Shown here piece after piece: positions 1-15,336 of a stretch of 64,000 nt of DNA (positions are counted from its first letter, which is position 1; the number at the start of each line of letters is the position of its first letter). Below the pieces are notes generated by a model. That model had not been told where the DNA came from. It saw only the letters and a list, made by a program, of their open reading frames with translations, and did no database searches. The translations under genes and the position numbers were made by a program. Origin of the DNA: Syngnathus acus (lineage: Eukaryota; Chordata; Actinopteri; Syngnathiformes; Syngnathidae); NCBI RefSeq assembly GCF_901709675.1, contig NC_051098.1, forward strand, positions 5,716,000 to 5,779,999, given 5' to 3'.

Positions 1-98
1 CAATCATGCACACAAACTCAGTATACATATATACAAGCTACAACTCTCTCACAACCCTAATGAGGATAAGAATGAATAAAAATGATGGAATGGATGTA

Positions 99-267
99 CC
101 GTAATTTTCGGACTATAAGTCGCACCGGAGTATAAGTCGCACCAGCCATAAAATGCCCAAAAAAGTGAAAAAAAACCATATATATGTATATAAATCGCTC
201 CTGAGTATAAGTCGCCCCCCCACCCAAACTATGAAAAAAACCGCGACTTATAGTCCGAAAATTACGG
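99..267. mobile_element. Short inverted-repeat transposon (MITE) with CCGTAATTTTCGG ends
   Basis: The ends are perfect inverted repeats of about 25 bp beginning CCGTAATTTTCGGACTATAA, flanked on both sides by TA, the target duplication expected of a mariner-like element. Just inside the ends, the motif TATAAGTCGC recurs in direct orientation. There is no coding capacity, so it is a non-autonomous element. A single degraded end of the same family is visible near 15551-15570. Confidence 0.8.
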
Positions 268-1477
268 TAATCTATTAAATATTACGAGGTCACTATACTT
301 AGTCCTGATCACCTCACAACGTCAAAACCTTCTGTCCAACTCCTTTCTATTGTTCTTCTCTCCAACTCTCTTGTCAGTGGACCGCCATGCATTCACAAAA
401 ACATGATTAGGCAGTTTTGAATGCTTAGCAGCGTTTTGTCTCCGTACTGCAGACAGCAGCACTTTAATCTAGTCTTCATGAATCTTCATTCTACAGATGT
501 CATGTCTGCTGTAGAGAGGATGTGTGTCATGGTCAAATTAACTGTGACATAGTGTTGTGGTATGAGATGTCATAGCAAAGGTAATACAAATCTCCAAGAG
601 GCATCAAACATTTTTTAATCTACCTCCAAAAGGCTTTCTGAAAATACAAAGCTCGAAGTTGACGATGAGTTAACACAGAAGCAAATAAATAGGTATCATC
701 AAGTAACCTCATCATGAACTCACTGACATTCACTCGTTGAACACTTGCTAATGACTTGGAATATACGTATGCATGCATATGTGGGAGAGGAAGTGCGGGA
801 GGTATTGACAGAGAGACGCAGAGTAAAGGAGACGGAAACAAGATCCGGACACTAATTCAATAGACGCTGAGAGAAGTCAATTTAGTTACTCTGCTGCAGA
901 GAGCGGATTGCGGCAGTTTGCAGCGTACGGTGTGGCAGCAATAAACATGCCGGGGCCAAAGCTGCCTTCTTCGCAAGGACAATGAGTGTGAGGGGAACAC
1001 CAAATGGATCCGGTGCACTTCCCATCACGGGAATTGAATTAGATAATGTAAGATCAAGTGAACCAGGGAGAGAAAACAGGTTTACAACGCTGCTCGTGAG
1101 TAATCGAAATGATGTAATTTGCATGAAAAGGGGCTCAAATATCCTGGAAACATTAAAAGGGAGATGTCATCAGCATGTTATAGTATTTACTGTAGTTAGC
1201 TTTGTTTTGGCATGACCCTGATAACTCGCTTACTAAGGAAAGTCAATATATATAAAAGAAAACAAACCCTCAATAGTCTATTAGCCTACTATGAAAAATA
1301 TTTTTACGATGGCACACCCAAGGAAATTCATAGCACACTTGACACCTACAGATTGTTTGACTAATGCGAACACTCCATTCTGCACTGAAGCGCAGTGCAC
1401 TTCTCAGGCCCCAGCAAGGTTGTCAATCAATGAGATCCCTCCTGCCGCCAGTTTTTATTTAGGACATCTGCCAACTT

Positions 1478-1564
1478 CATCCATCCATCCATCCATCCAT
1501 CCATCCATCCATCCATCCATCCATCCATCCATCCATCCATCCATCCATCCATCCATCCATCCAT
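1478..1564. repeat. (CATC)n microsatellite
   Basis: Uninterrupted tetranucleotide repeat of about 21 units. The serine/isoleucine/histidine/proline-rich open frame through it is an artefact of the repeat. Confidence 0.97.
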
Positions 1565-3392
1565 GTGGTTGTCTAACTTTTAAAGCAAAAAAAAAAATTT
1601 GAACACAAACAGTTGAGCAAGACATGTAGACAGAAAAGGTCTTACAGGCATATAGTCTTTATCTTCTGTGAAAAAACAATGTTATACTGTCCCCTGGTGG
1701 TTGTATTTTAATACAAGTGTAGCGTATAAAGATGGATTGCCGGGATTTTTAATGTTTGAAGATTTTATTACACACATCCCAAAAAAACGTGACACAACAA
1801 ATGGTATTGTTTTTATCAGCTGGACAACCGGCAAACTGCTATTGGGTAGATCTCGGACAGATGCTGCGTTGGCGAAGGCTTGTGGCTGGCTAACACGGAC
1901 GATGTGCAGCCAATTACAGGATTAGCGATGCAGGCCTAATGGATTTTTACGGCCAACACCGGACAATCCCAATAATGGCAAGGGCCGAACTGCAGCAGCG
2001 CTAGTGCAAGCTCGGCAGATTTGCTGGTGATGGATGGACCAAGATGTGTGCGTTCATGCTCATCGCATGCTAGAAAGTGTTTTTCCACTCGGTTGCTCAC
2101 TTTGTGATGACTTCAACTACTGCTGAGATATTCTTGTTAAATTAACTTTTAGAATGGCAACTAATTGCACTTTATTACCATTATCAATTCGTTTTGACAT
2201 CTCAAAAGTTTCTACTAAGTGGATATCTTGCACCAGAACAGCGTGAAACTTGATCATCGAAACAAACCTGTCATTTAATTTGTTTGGCTTCGGCCTAATG
2301 GAGGATGGTTATTATTTACCGTTCTGACACTTTTTAAGCGCCTTTCACTGACTTGATGTGAGGCTGTGATAATTGCTCAGAGGGGTTTGAGTTTTTCACA
2401 GAAAAAAAATCTGATCGTATGCATGGAGTGCATGGATAGAACGAGGTGAGATGGAGAATGGGAGCAAATGGTGTGAATGGAGCTGACTCAGTCCCTCCCA
2501 GGCACCACAAAAAAGTCTGTCCAATTATAATTTATGAGCTCCACTGCATTTTATTGCCCCAGGAATGAGAGCGGTGCCATGGAGTGCCGAGCGGATTTGA
2601 TCATCCGGCTGCATTGAGTGCTTTGCAATTTTAATGTCGATTTTAATGTAACAACAGTTGAGTCTAAAAGCTCTCCCAGCGGCCTCTCAAGGCTGCTCAA
2701 CACCCAGTCGGAGCAAAGTGCCAGGAGATAACCAATTTTGGGTCCTCCTCCAAAACTATACACAACATTGTGTGTGCAAATTGTTCTTAATCGAAGATGA
2801 AGTATGGTTAATCAAATTTCTGCGCAGATGTTTTTGGAGACTAAAAGACTACAGGACACAAAGATCATGACACAAAATGTGCATTTAAAACATCATCTTT
2901 GAATTGAAAATCCAAAACGACTGCATCAGACGCACACCAGCTCTTTGCTGTGTCCCTCCCCTCAAGCCAGGCTGCTGCTTGTTCATTATTAATGACAAGA
3001 GAGAAGAGCATTTACTCACTTAGCTGCCTTCCTCTGCTGCAGCCACAAGAATGTGTGCAGCAAAAGCAGGTGTGTGTGTGCGCTGACTCTGGATCAATAC
3101 ATACTCCCTTGGGACTGACTATGCCCCATTCACATTGCAGTGCTAGGGGTGAGCGAGTGCAGGATGTGTCTTTAAAAATATGTCATATTTGACCGTTCTT
3201 GATCATTCCCCAAAGTTTTTTTGTGGTGTGCATACACCAGCCTTTATCTTTAAATATTAAGCACCAAGGACAGTTCCTTCCAGTCGTTCTCATACAGTTG
3301 CAGAATGATTTGTATGATTCTTGCACATTTTTTTGGGCAGGGTTGGGGGTTGGATTGCCTGTTGTGTTAAATATATTTTTGTGTGTCACCAG

Positions 3393-4949
<1,557 letters not shown>

Positions 4950-6682
4950 TAATATGAAGAAGGTGAGTGCAGCTGACTGAATTGTAACCCAAACCCGTCC
5001 ACCTTAATCTTTGCAAAATGTTAATGAAATATTACATCATTATGCTGCTTTGTACTAGCAAACACACCAATGCACCACACTCCTAATCCTCCAGCACACT
5101 ACGGTTGTGCCCATTTTGAATCTTTTGCTCCAGTTGTTCACCTTGTGCCCTTAATCTGTTTACGATCTTTCTACTTGTCTTCCGTCATCACCGCTACATC
5201 ACGATTGTTGTTATAATTGTTTCAGCAAATGTTTTACCTGATCCTTGTATTGGTATGAAATGTATTTATAAGGGGAAATATATGCAATATTTATGCATGT
5301 TGTATACATTTTTTTGTAAGAGACAGTTTTGTGGTTTATTTAAAGTTTAAAATCCAAATTTAACAGATAATGTGTCGTACACTGTGAACACACACACACA
5401 CACACACAAGGCTGCCACACTGACATAGCAAATACAAGCATAGGCTCAAACTTTGGTACACAAAGATTGTTCATTCACATTTTCTGCAGGAATAATAATG
5501 TCAGATGCTTACAAATCATATTTATAAAACTATGCAACTCATTCCAGACAGACAATGTTGACCCTTCCAAGTTCAACATCTTCACTTTCTGGCTACATGA
5601 CTACTTACAGATTATTTTCATCAAAACAATCATAAGCAGCCAATCCAATGATTGCCTTTGTTTAGTACGAAGCTTAAAACAATTAACATCGGAACTAAAA
5701 GCATTTATCAACATTACACTGAATTCGTTCAGCAGTTGGTTTACTTTTATACGTATTACTATCCCAATGTAATGAATGTCTCCGGTTTCATCTTTGTGGT
5801 GTACATTTTGCATGTTTGGAATAAATGTTACCATGCATGGCTAACGATTTTGTGTCTTGGCGTTGTTGTGGTCTTAAGTTTACATGCTAAATACTTTAAA
5901 CAGGCGTTTCCGTTCTCATTTAAAGGAAATGTTGAGCTGTCTATTGTAATGCAAAATTTCCAGTGGCTGATTGGAATGTGTCAGTAAATAAGATAAAAAT
6001 AGTGATCAAAAATGTAAAATAAAAAGTATAGCTTTGCTTAAACTGTTATCCATCGTCAAAAAGTCACACTCATATTCACACCTATGTACAACTTGCAAAA
6101 TGCAAATACACGCACACACGTATATACACTCATCGGCCACTTCATAAAGAACATTTGCACAATGAGATCCAATATACAAGCTCAACATTAATGAGCATTT
6201 AAAAACATTGAGCACTATTTACTGTGTTCCTTATTGTGGATGCAGTTTGTGTTGATGTGGAGCTGAATTGCAATCATTCAGATTACTTCATTCCTGAATA
6301 AGAACATAAAAACAAATAACTATCGGTCACCGTCTTGTGTGATGTCTAATGACTGACATGTATGTGACACGATTTTAGAGGTTTCCTTGAAAATGTAACT
6401 AAAATTCCAAATTGTCCAAGCTTGCAGTGTTTCGATGTTTCATATCATATATGTACTTGGAAAAAAACACCTTCAAGTTTGAGGCCGTCTTGATTTGCAC
6501 ATCAAATGGATATGAATAATTTATTAACTCACATGAACACCCATGTCCAATTTGCACATCAATTAAAAAGAACCATTCAAATAAAATGTGAAAAAAAACA
6601 TGATCATATTCCAACGGTTCACCAATTTCTCAGCACATGGTTTCTTGAAGGGAATTATTATGATACAAGTTTTTAGTACTTT
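4950..6682. other. trarg1 3' region and intergenic DNA before the gosr1 3' end
   Basis: AT-rich DNA with a short CA repeat near 5388-5408. It probably contains the trarg1 3' UTR, since plus-strand AATAAA occurs near 5820, and the end of the gosr1 3' UTR on the other strand. No exon-like frame was recognised. Confidence 0.4.
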
Positions 6683-6688
6683 TTTATT
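6683..6688 (-). promoter_or_regulatory. Probable gosr1 polyadenylation signal AATAAA
   Basis: The plus strand reads tttatt, giving AATAAA on the minus strand about 200 nt after the gosr1 stop codon. This is a normal distance for a short 3' UTR. Confidence 0.5.
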
Positions 6689-6887
6689 CCTTTGTCTTGT
6701 AGCAGGAAAATATTCCACCCACCAGTAAGCTGTCCATCTGTCCCACAGCAAGATATGAGTTCAGTAGATCATGTTGGACAGATCTTACATCCTCGAGCTA
6801 AGGAGTCTCCAGGGTCCTCAATCACCGAGCCGTTTTTCAGGGAGTCCTATACAACAACGAGCCAATCTATTGGCTCCTTTGAAATAT

Positions 6888-9800
6888 TCAGTGAAAAGCG
6901 TAGAACAAGAGGAGAATGGTGCAGACGCCAATCACAGTGCCGAGGATGAGGGAGTCCCGTCGCTTCCGGAGGTTGATTCGTTGGATGAGACTGTTGATAG
7001 CTGGGAACCGGTCTTAGGAGAGCAAAAAATTAAGGACAACACCAAAGCAATTATATTCACATTGCGGCAAAGCGTGGAAATAAAATGAAAATAAAGCTGC
7101 TTTTTCGGGTCCAAGGAGAGAGCTATGAAATACGTGTCCATTGAGACCAATGAGAGAAAATAAACAGTTCTTGCTTCTGTGTTCTACACAGTCTTGCCTG
7201 TATCCTGCCGCTAGTTGCCTATCCAAGCTGACTTTGGGTGAAAGGCAGACTGCCCATCACAAAAAAGGCACATATAGAAACAAACAACCACTGAAGGAAA
7301 GCAAGGAGGGTCTGCCACCTATCCACAACAGAACTAGCATTATCCAAATACACACAGATCAACCAACAGTGGTGGAAACAGATGGCTCCGTCTTTAAAGC
7401 TTGGTGGAGATGAAAAGAAAAAAAAAAAAAAGGATACTGGCCAGCGTGTTGACTCGGCTCTGTATGGATTTCAGAATGCTCCTTTGGGATGTCATATTCT
7501 CCTTGGTTGCCATGGCAATGCTACAAAGACAAGGGCAGATGATATGGATGATAGAAAAGTGAATCAGCACAAATCATCCTGGCATTTTGTCCAAAGGATT
7601 CATGCGATAAGTCTTTCCAATGTTAGGCAACCCATGTTGACTTTTGAATGCTAGGAGGGATGCACAGCAAGCGGACTTCGTTCCAACCATCCCAGCGAGG
7701 CAGCCTCGCTCGGCAGGCATAGAAACTAAAGTGACGGATATCTTTTCACACTTTACTCATTTGCCACGCGGCGTTTCAAGTTGACCCGCACATACCAGCC
7801 ACGCGGCTCCTTCAGGGTGGAAGTTGCTGAGGGGACTGTTAAGTCGCCCGAGCGATGTGAAGGAAGAGATCATGTTCTCCTCAGTCAGGTACAAACACTT
7901 GCTGACTGCAGCAACTTCCCATGGTCTTTCTTTCGACATGAACAACCGCATTGAAATTAGAGCTCAAGCTTCTTTTTGCACTTTCTCTGCAATCGGTCAC
8001 CATTTGCACATTGATAGAGACTGCAGTAGCAGGTAGTCCCAGAGGAGCCATTGTTGACAAGAACCAATATATTTGCAATTTGGGCCAGCCTGAGGGGAGG
8101 AAAAAGGAGCAAGAGACTGGGGAAGAATTTATGATACCTTGAGAGGAAAAAAACAAAATGACAGAAGTTGTTTATTGCATTTAAGGTAAAAGTGCAATTC
8201 ATTACCAGGGCAGACTTTATTGAATGGGCAGCATTTAGAAAGCGGATGCCATTACGACCCTCAGGCTCATCTACACAACTTGAGTTGTGTTTGAGTAGAT
8301 TGCAACGGGCTAAAAAACTACACTTTGGCAATTCTGCATTTCTGTACAAAACTTGTTCTAGTCCTACTTTGGAAAATAGAAGACAAGAGGGGTGGGGGGG
8401 GACTGACATCATTTGAGCTTTTTAAAAGCATGTCAGATTCCATGAATAGCTCTTTAAGGATAGAAATTTGTTCAATAGATTTATATGTTTAAATATAGGA
8501 CCAATGCCCAGTGGCATTTCGGGTCTAGGGAAATAGGAATTCAAGTGACCATTTGTATTTTCTTTCTTTAACAGTAGGACCCCAATAAATGTGTCCATAA
8601 GTGACTATTAGCCTCGATGTGGCAGCAGCAGATAAATATCACAATGGAGGAAAATGACAGCTCTCACCTTATTGTGTCATCCATCAGCCGATCGGAACTA
8701 CACATGGAAAGAAAGACATGATTATCGGTTATCAAGGCGATGCAAGCGCTAAAAAGAACAAAACACCTATATTTACCTAGAGACACAGTTAAGAGGTTTT
8801 TATTTTTAAAGTCACATTCTAAACATTAGCTTTCACATCCAAATTATAGAAATGTGTTGCTGTGGTCCTGTTCATAGTGAAGGTACATATAGCCGATTTT
8901 TGGGGCTCCAAACTAAACTGTTTGTAGGTGATGGCAGTGAATTAAAAAAAAACCAAAAAAAAAACATGCAGTACACACTCATTTGGTGTATATTGGGAAA
9001 AAATACCAATTTATACCATAATCTGAGTCAATATGGATAATGTTCCTTAAGTAAAGCAAACAAGCCGAAAGCAAAGAGACTGTATTCCGTAGTTGATGAG
9101 CACTTTCAAAAACTCTTCACAGTCAGGGTTTAATGTGTGGTTTTGCTTACTGGACTAATGTCAATTGGAAAGCAATTAAATGCTACAGCCTACAGGCCTC
9201 TCCCGTTTCCATCTCACCATTAAAGACAGGAAACATCTTTTACAGCTTTTACAGTAAAAGAGTTTGCTGTTTGGCTAGCTTGTTACTAAGTTAGAGCCCG
9301 GTGATAGAGCTCGGTTTGATATACGGATGGTGGGGGAAAGAAGACATTGTGAAGTTTTTGTTACATGAGAATCGACGTGTTTGCTATAAACCCATGCATC
9401 CATTTTCAATACTGCTTGTCCTTGGATCGCAAGGGAGCTGGACATTACAAAGGAACTTATCTCCTGAACTCGTAGTTCAGATTCATAATGCACATTTGTT
9501 CAATAGAAATGAAACTCACACTATCACAATTTCAACATTTCTCTCCAGGCATTATTGCCGATGCGATGGCTCTAATACTATCAAGTGTCAATCAATGAAG
9601 TTTAACTTAATATACAGCTCCACTCTATTTCCTCTCCCAGCTTTGATCAGGGGAAGCCCTGTAATATAGGGTGTAGTTCAGTGGGAACATTTAATTTGTC
9701 CAAATATGAGATATACTGGACTAGCATGCACAGAGGGAAAGAAGGTGCATCATTTTCTTTTGACTCGTGCCATAGTCTTTTTTTTTTATCTTCATACATT

Positions 9801-12800
9801 AACACATTACAACATAAGACAAAGATAATGTCGTTCAAACATAACACATAACTAAAAATTGTAAAAAAAAAGAATCTATTTTTTTTAAATTGGCCAATTA
9901 ATTAGTTATTGGAATTTCATTCTGTCATTTATCCGAATCTAAAAAAATCCATATCAATCGGGCCCTAACTGAGACTATTGATTATTACAGTATATTGAAG
10001 ATGGCTACATACAGTATATCGGTCATTTCCAGCAACCCAAAACCAAATGCTGAAGGAGAATAACGTTAACTGGCAATATTACTCTACCACAAAGGCACTC
10101 ATAGGAGAGAATACTACCACAACACATCCTAATTATACCATTCCAGAAACTTCCTGTCTTCTTTCAAGGGCAACATGAGTTTAATGTGTGTGCAGTTGAG
10201 AGGCATCCCCTTTGTGGTTGTTGGTGCAAACAGAATGCCAGCCACTTTGAATAAAATCACTCATTCTTGTCCAGCAAATTTGCAATATGCGAATTTAAAA
10301 ACACACAAGTACGGTCGATATTCATTCCTATAAATAACCATACTCTACATTCTGAAACGCAAGTTAACTTGTATTTTGTTGAATGATGCCTCTGCTTGCC
10401 TTTTTGTTATACGTGTTTGTCAATCTGCTCATTTGGCTCTCATTTTAGTGTGCGCTCCTGACATCAAATTTCGTCTCGCACAAGAGAACTGAGAAGTCAG
10501 ACAACTTACTTTCTCAGGTGCTCATGTTCCTTCAGAAACAGCTCTGTTCTTCTGTTGTTCACACCTGAACCACTTTTATACATTCTAAAAAGAAAAAAAA
10601 GAAAAGAAAAAACACATACAGGTTAGAAACAAATTATAACCGTTCTCTTAGGTTTTCTTGCTTTGAGTAATGATGAGGAGCATGGAGCAGATGTTTAAAT
10701 CCCCAAACATCTCTCCGAGACTACCAAAGATACATTAGGCTGACTGTTGCACTACTGAGAGCCATTTCTTGTTGCCAAATGGTGACGCTTTGAATAATTA
10801 AGTTAAGAGGCATTTAAATCACTTCAGGGTGGGGTCAAGAAGATGACTTTGTGAATCTTTGAAGGTGAATCCTAAAACTGTTGAATGGTAAAAACGGTGC
10901 ATGGCAACATTTCAAGTACTGGTAAGCTCCAACTAAATTTTGCATCATCATTGTTAGTTTTTGCCTAACTTTTGTGTCGTCCGGTATCTTTGTAATCCCG
11001 GGCGCCAATACCACATCATTTCCTTTCATCTCTTTTACATTAAAAGGCTTCCTGTGGTTCACCAGTTGAAAGGCTTTAATGTGAAGCAGCAGTGGGAGGA
11101 AAAATCCACTTGCATTAGCCCATGACTTAAAACTACAAATGAGTGGTTCCAAAGAGAGTAGCGCTGCAAAAATTCTGGAGTTATAGAAATGGAAAATAAC
11201 TGCAATGTTCACAAAGTTAATTGTGCAAGCTTTTTAAAAGAACTTTGAGCTAACAGGATGGTGATAATAGGACAGTGCAGACCTTGTACTAAATGGAAAA
11301 AAATGTAGCGCAAGCAAAGCTCACTTGGCCAAACATTTTTAGCCAACCAAAGGGCGTTTGCAAACGTGTAACAAAAGATGAATCAATGATGAAATGCAAA
11401 GACATTTTACTGGTAACAAATTAAGACACACTTAATTCCATGCAAATGCTTAATAGCGCCACCATAATACAATGATAAAGAGGGCTCAGTTTTCCATTAG
11501 TGAATGTGAGCGAATGGTTTATTACACCGACCGCAAAGCGAACATCACACACCCATTTCTTTGATGCAACTCATTTTTCAGGAGCTAGTAACAGATGCTG
11601 GCTGCTGCGCTCTCATTGGTTTTCTAGTCATTTAACTCAGCCCCACCCTCACAAGGAGAAGGAACACGATGAAGAGCAGGAGGCAGTGAGAGGGGGCGGC
11701 AAAAAAACATGTAACTGAAGAACAAATGCAGCCATTTAATTCCCAGTGCTCCCTCCAAAGGTGCTGATTGGAAGTACAATGGTATAGTGCACTCATCGTA
11801 AGCAGCAAATTGTGCATGTGCAGTCGTAAGCAGCAGGGATAACGCAAGGCTTATTTAAAAAAAAAAAAAAAAAATTGTGCATGTGCAGCTGACATTAAAA
11901 GCAGGGGCAGGAGTCTGAGTTCTTATGAAATGGTACATCAGTATGCACAGTACGTGTGCTCCCATGTACAAAAATTGCTTTTGCAATAAGAATCCACAAC
12001 TTCAAAATGTGCAGTGTTTGCTTAAACTGTTGTTCACATAGGCGAGACTGTGGCTAGTTTATAAGCCATATGAGCACTGTTAAACATCAATCTTGGTTAA
12101 AGCGTCTCTGAGGATATCTCCTGCCCCCTGTCGGTTTAAATGATAGCTGCACCAAAAGCATCCATGCAGGTCAGTACCATGAAATGGAAAACCACAACCC
12201 CAATAATAAGCATTAAAGTAAAATGTCAGTGTGATTAAAATTACCAAAGGGCAGCATTTTTCCCTCTTGGGCTCTTATGTTGGATCTTGTCAGAATAAAT
12301 TTTATGATTTTGCAAACATTTCTTCTAGCATTTAGTTTAAATAGTTCGCTTGCTCGCAGCCACCCACATCAATCGTTAGAGCATCCGGTAAATAACACAT
12401 TCTGTCTACATTAGATTCAACTTCAATGAGCCTTAAGTAGGTTCAGTGTCATACCTAAACTTGTTTATGAGGTGATACATCGTTCTTTTAATTCAGTTTC
12501 TTGTGTGTAATGATCATCAATTGTAATGAAGACGGCCTTGTTTTGGAAAGCAAAGAAGAACTTGGAACTTTTCTTTTTTTTTGCATCAGCCTTAAGCAGG
12601 TATGAGGCAGCGGCAGGAAGTCTGCATACTCAATGCATGGAGACGATCGATAGGAATCCTGCAGTGCTCACCGTATGCGTGTGGCCGTGAGATCAATAAG
12701 CCATTACAAAGCAAATGAAATGAGTCATACTGTGATGGAGCATTTCAATATACTGACTAACAGCTGAGCCAATCAGATGACAGGACACACTTCTCCAAGC

Positions 12801-15336
12801 AAAGAGGCTGAGAAAATTCTTCCTTCAGGTCCACGCAAGGTTCAACTATCCGAAAAGCAATTAAGAGATGCCAGCAAGTGGCATCAACTATTTGAGTTAA
12901 CAGTTGAGTTATTTTGGTTCCTGTGCTCTGACCACACAGATGGATTTAGGATTTGTTCAAATGACACAATTCAGATTCCTTGTCTAAAGTGGAACAATCT
13001 GAATACGTGTCATAGAAGCTGCAAGAGAACAACAATCTGTTTTTGCATGTTTTATAGTCCAAATTATGTAAGCATAAACACGTCATACTTGAAATTGTTG
13101 GTCTTGAACCTATAATCTATGACAGTATAACTTTTTATAAACTTTTCCATGATATTCTATTATTTTGGAAAGGGTCTATACGTAACGAACGGGTTGGTCA
13201 ATGACTCACTGCACTTAGCAGAGTGCTGCCTTAAATTGAGTCAAATTGACTTTCAAAAGCCCGAGAACAAATAATTGCAAAAGTCACAAGCAAAGCAAAA
13301 TTTTATCATCAACACTGGTTCAGTGAAATTACTGAGTGCTGATGTTTAAGTGGATCATATTATATTATAGGTCGCCTACTCATCACATGGGACCAGGAAA
13401 AACTAAATTATGGTACTTACTCAATGTCCTTTCTGACAGATCCTAATAGGTCTTCCCGTTCACGGATGGCTAAGAAGTTTCCTTTAGTTTTGTGGAATTC
13501 ATGTGTGTAATCCTGGGATGGGAAAATTTAGAGACAAGGGATAAAATCATTAAAATATGTGAACAAAGAATGGCTCTGATGAAACTTTTAAATCAGGTAG
13601 CAAGGAAGATGAGGAATGAATGAGTTGGCAAACCTGGAGGATGTCTCTGTGCCTCTGGAGGGTGTGCATGAGTGCGGCATTCAGAGAAGCTGCGCCTGGA
13701 GCATTGGTGTACTCTGCCATCTTGTCATTCACTGTCGTCAGCTGACAGAGACAAGGTGGGATCGGAAATATATACATTTGTTTTAAAAAAAAACGTGGTA
13801 GTCGATGTGCAGTTGTTTACAATACATAGTAAAAGCAATCCACTTAACTGCAGTCACAGTTATGGGGAAATAAAGCTTCAAATATGCTTCTGAGCGAACT
13901 ATTGTATTTTTTTTACTCCTATAAAATTGCCGGTTTGTGGCTTAAGGAAGGGCAAGTCGGTGTGTTTTAGCTCAACGTTAAACATAATTCAAAGAGTAAA
14001 AAAAAATACAACAGCGTACAACAGCTTAATTTTCTCATTAATAATTACAAATATGATAATGATGGACATTTGTTTTTGTCACAAGGAGACTTGCAGACAG
14101 ACTAATTTAATATTCTAATTTTAGGTTTCTTGGAAGAAGAACAAAAAAAGAATAAAAAATTGTGTCTTTATTAAGGTATTCTTGTTAACAGTCTAAAAGA
14201 AGTTGCCTCATTAACTTTAATGAAAAAATATTAAATAAATAATAATTCTGAATACAATTAGGATATAAAGGAGGCATGCAAATAGCATATACAGTATGGG
14301 AGGTGATTTCACTAGCCGATAATTAACAGAATTTGTATGCCGTGTCTAATTGTGATTCTCCTACGCAATTACCCCCAAAATTGCATTTAAAGCATAGTGC
14401 ACACTCAGTTGACTTTCAAGTACAATGGTAATGCACTTACTTTGGCCAGCAGCTGTTCAATCTCCACTGACATGGTGTCAAACATTCTGTCCTGAGTCGA
14501 GTTATTTAACAACGGTGTGGTGTCTGACCTACAGGAAGAGGCCAAATGTAAAAAAAAAAAAAACAACAACAACAACAACAACAAAAATGAATGGCTTAAT
14601 CAAATGCTAAAAAGGGTGAGCTGATGTGTTCACTGGTTTAGTTAAAACTGGACATCGAATGCTTAGTTGTATGGAACTAAAAAAATCAGAGTAAAGTATG
14701 GCCCCATTAGCCCAATACAGGACACTAATTGGAGTCATTTTGCGCTCATGACTAGGAGCCACGTTGACACGTCAGAACAATGTAAACATGGGAACAGAAT
14801 GGTGTTGTGATCCAGTACAGCCCCTATTTATATCAATAATCATTGCCTACGTGTCTCCTCGCCGGCCATCCCTTGGGCTGTTGTAGCTGGTACATAGTTT
14901 ACTAAAGGACACCAACTTCAGGTCCAGTTCATTCTCCCATTGCCTGGCCTGTTTTCGAAGATCTAAAACACATGACACGCACAGCAAATCGTTTCAAAGT
15001 CGAAGCTACTTGGCTTGGGTCGGCAAAACAAACAGCCACGACAAGTTGATCACATCGATTAAGATCGGTTATATTAAAGAAATCCGAAATAAAATCTTCA
15101 TGAGCGTAACAACTCGATTAACAAATCTGTTGATGCGATGACGTGAAGTTACTTAGCGGCTGGTTAGCTAGCCAGTGGACAGACAGGTTAGAAGACGCGT
15201 GAACGACACGTTGGAGTACCCGCAGAAGAAGCAAAAAATATTAATACTACAGAATAATAGTGGACAGTCCTTTGACAGTTTAGTTAAATTATTATCTCTT
15301 ACCTTCCCAGTAGTTACTGCTTCCCATTCCTGCCAT
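6888..15336 (-). CDS. gosr1: Golgi SNAP receptor complex member 1 (GS28/GOS-28), nine coding exons
   Basis: Minus-strand exons: 15303-15336, 14851-14962, 14441-14528, 13634-13741, 13421-13512, 10510-10584, 8668-8697, 7438-7520, 6888-7012. They total 747 nt, in phase throughout, giving 248 aa (human is 250). The product starts MAGMGSSNYWEDLRKQARQ and contains DTTPLLNNSTQDRMF and SLNAALMHTLQRHRDILQ. After the SNARE helix it ends NLRKRRDSLILG plus a 19-residue C-terminal anchor (TVIGVCTILLLFYAFH). This is the Golgi Qb-SNARE used in ER-to-Golgi and intra-Golgi fusion, anchored in the cis/medial Golgi with the helix facing the cytosol. Exon 7 is only 30 nt. The introns of exons 5-6 and 6-7 are the longest. 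Next to cpd as in human 17q11.2. No frame breaks seen. Confidence 0.97.
11824..11873 (+). repeat. Mini-retroposon: poly(A)-tailed 50-bp insert with 15-bp target duplication
   Basis: An insert of about 32 unique bases plus a run of about 18 A lies between two copies of ATTGTGCATGTGCAG (11809-11823 and 11874-11888). A 3' A tail and a perfect 15-bp flanking duplication are the marks of LINE-mediated retroposition. The first 12 bases (TCGTAAGCAGCA, 11824-11835) also occur at 11796-11807, just upstream of the left duplication, so a local template is possible. It lies in a gosr1 intron. Confidence 0.55.

Larger units (their letters stand above)
1..3392. other. Non-coding stretch upstream of the visible trarg1 exons
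   Basis: No convincing exon was found here on either strand. The short open frames lack splice context or family resemblance. The stretch contains one inverted-repeat element and one CATC microsatellite (listed separately). The larger first coding exon of trarg1, which in mammals encodes the cytosolic N-terminus and the first membrane segment, was looked for on the plus strand and not seen. It therefore probably lies left of the window, making this stretch mostly intron. Confidence 0.5.

Noticed and set aside
982-1215. Possible first coding exon of trarg1
   Set aside because: The frame lacks the conserved double-pass dispanin motif and any membrane segment expected of TRARG1 exon 1.
1291-1602. 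Serine/isoleucine/histidine-rich open frame
   Set aside because: Produced by the CATC microsatellite. The same applies to frames over the GT, GA and GGAT repeats elsewhere.
6692-7088. Plus-strand open frame of 105 codons or more
   Set aside because: It lies opposite the last gosr1 coding exon (6888-7012 on the minus strand), which accounts for the open frame. It has no splice signals or family resemblance.
9301-9669. Plus-strand open frame of 122 codons
   Set aside because: Intronic within gosr1, with no splice context, no start context and no recognised motif.
12777-13115. Plus-strand open frame of 112 codons in a gosr1 intron
   Set aside because: Its first part looks mildly protein-like, but there are no matching splice partners or recognisable motifs and the second part is AT-rich. 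Chance is more likely.
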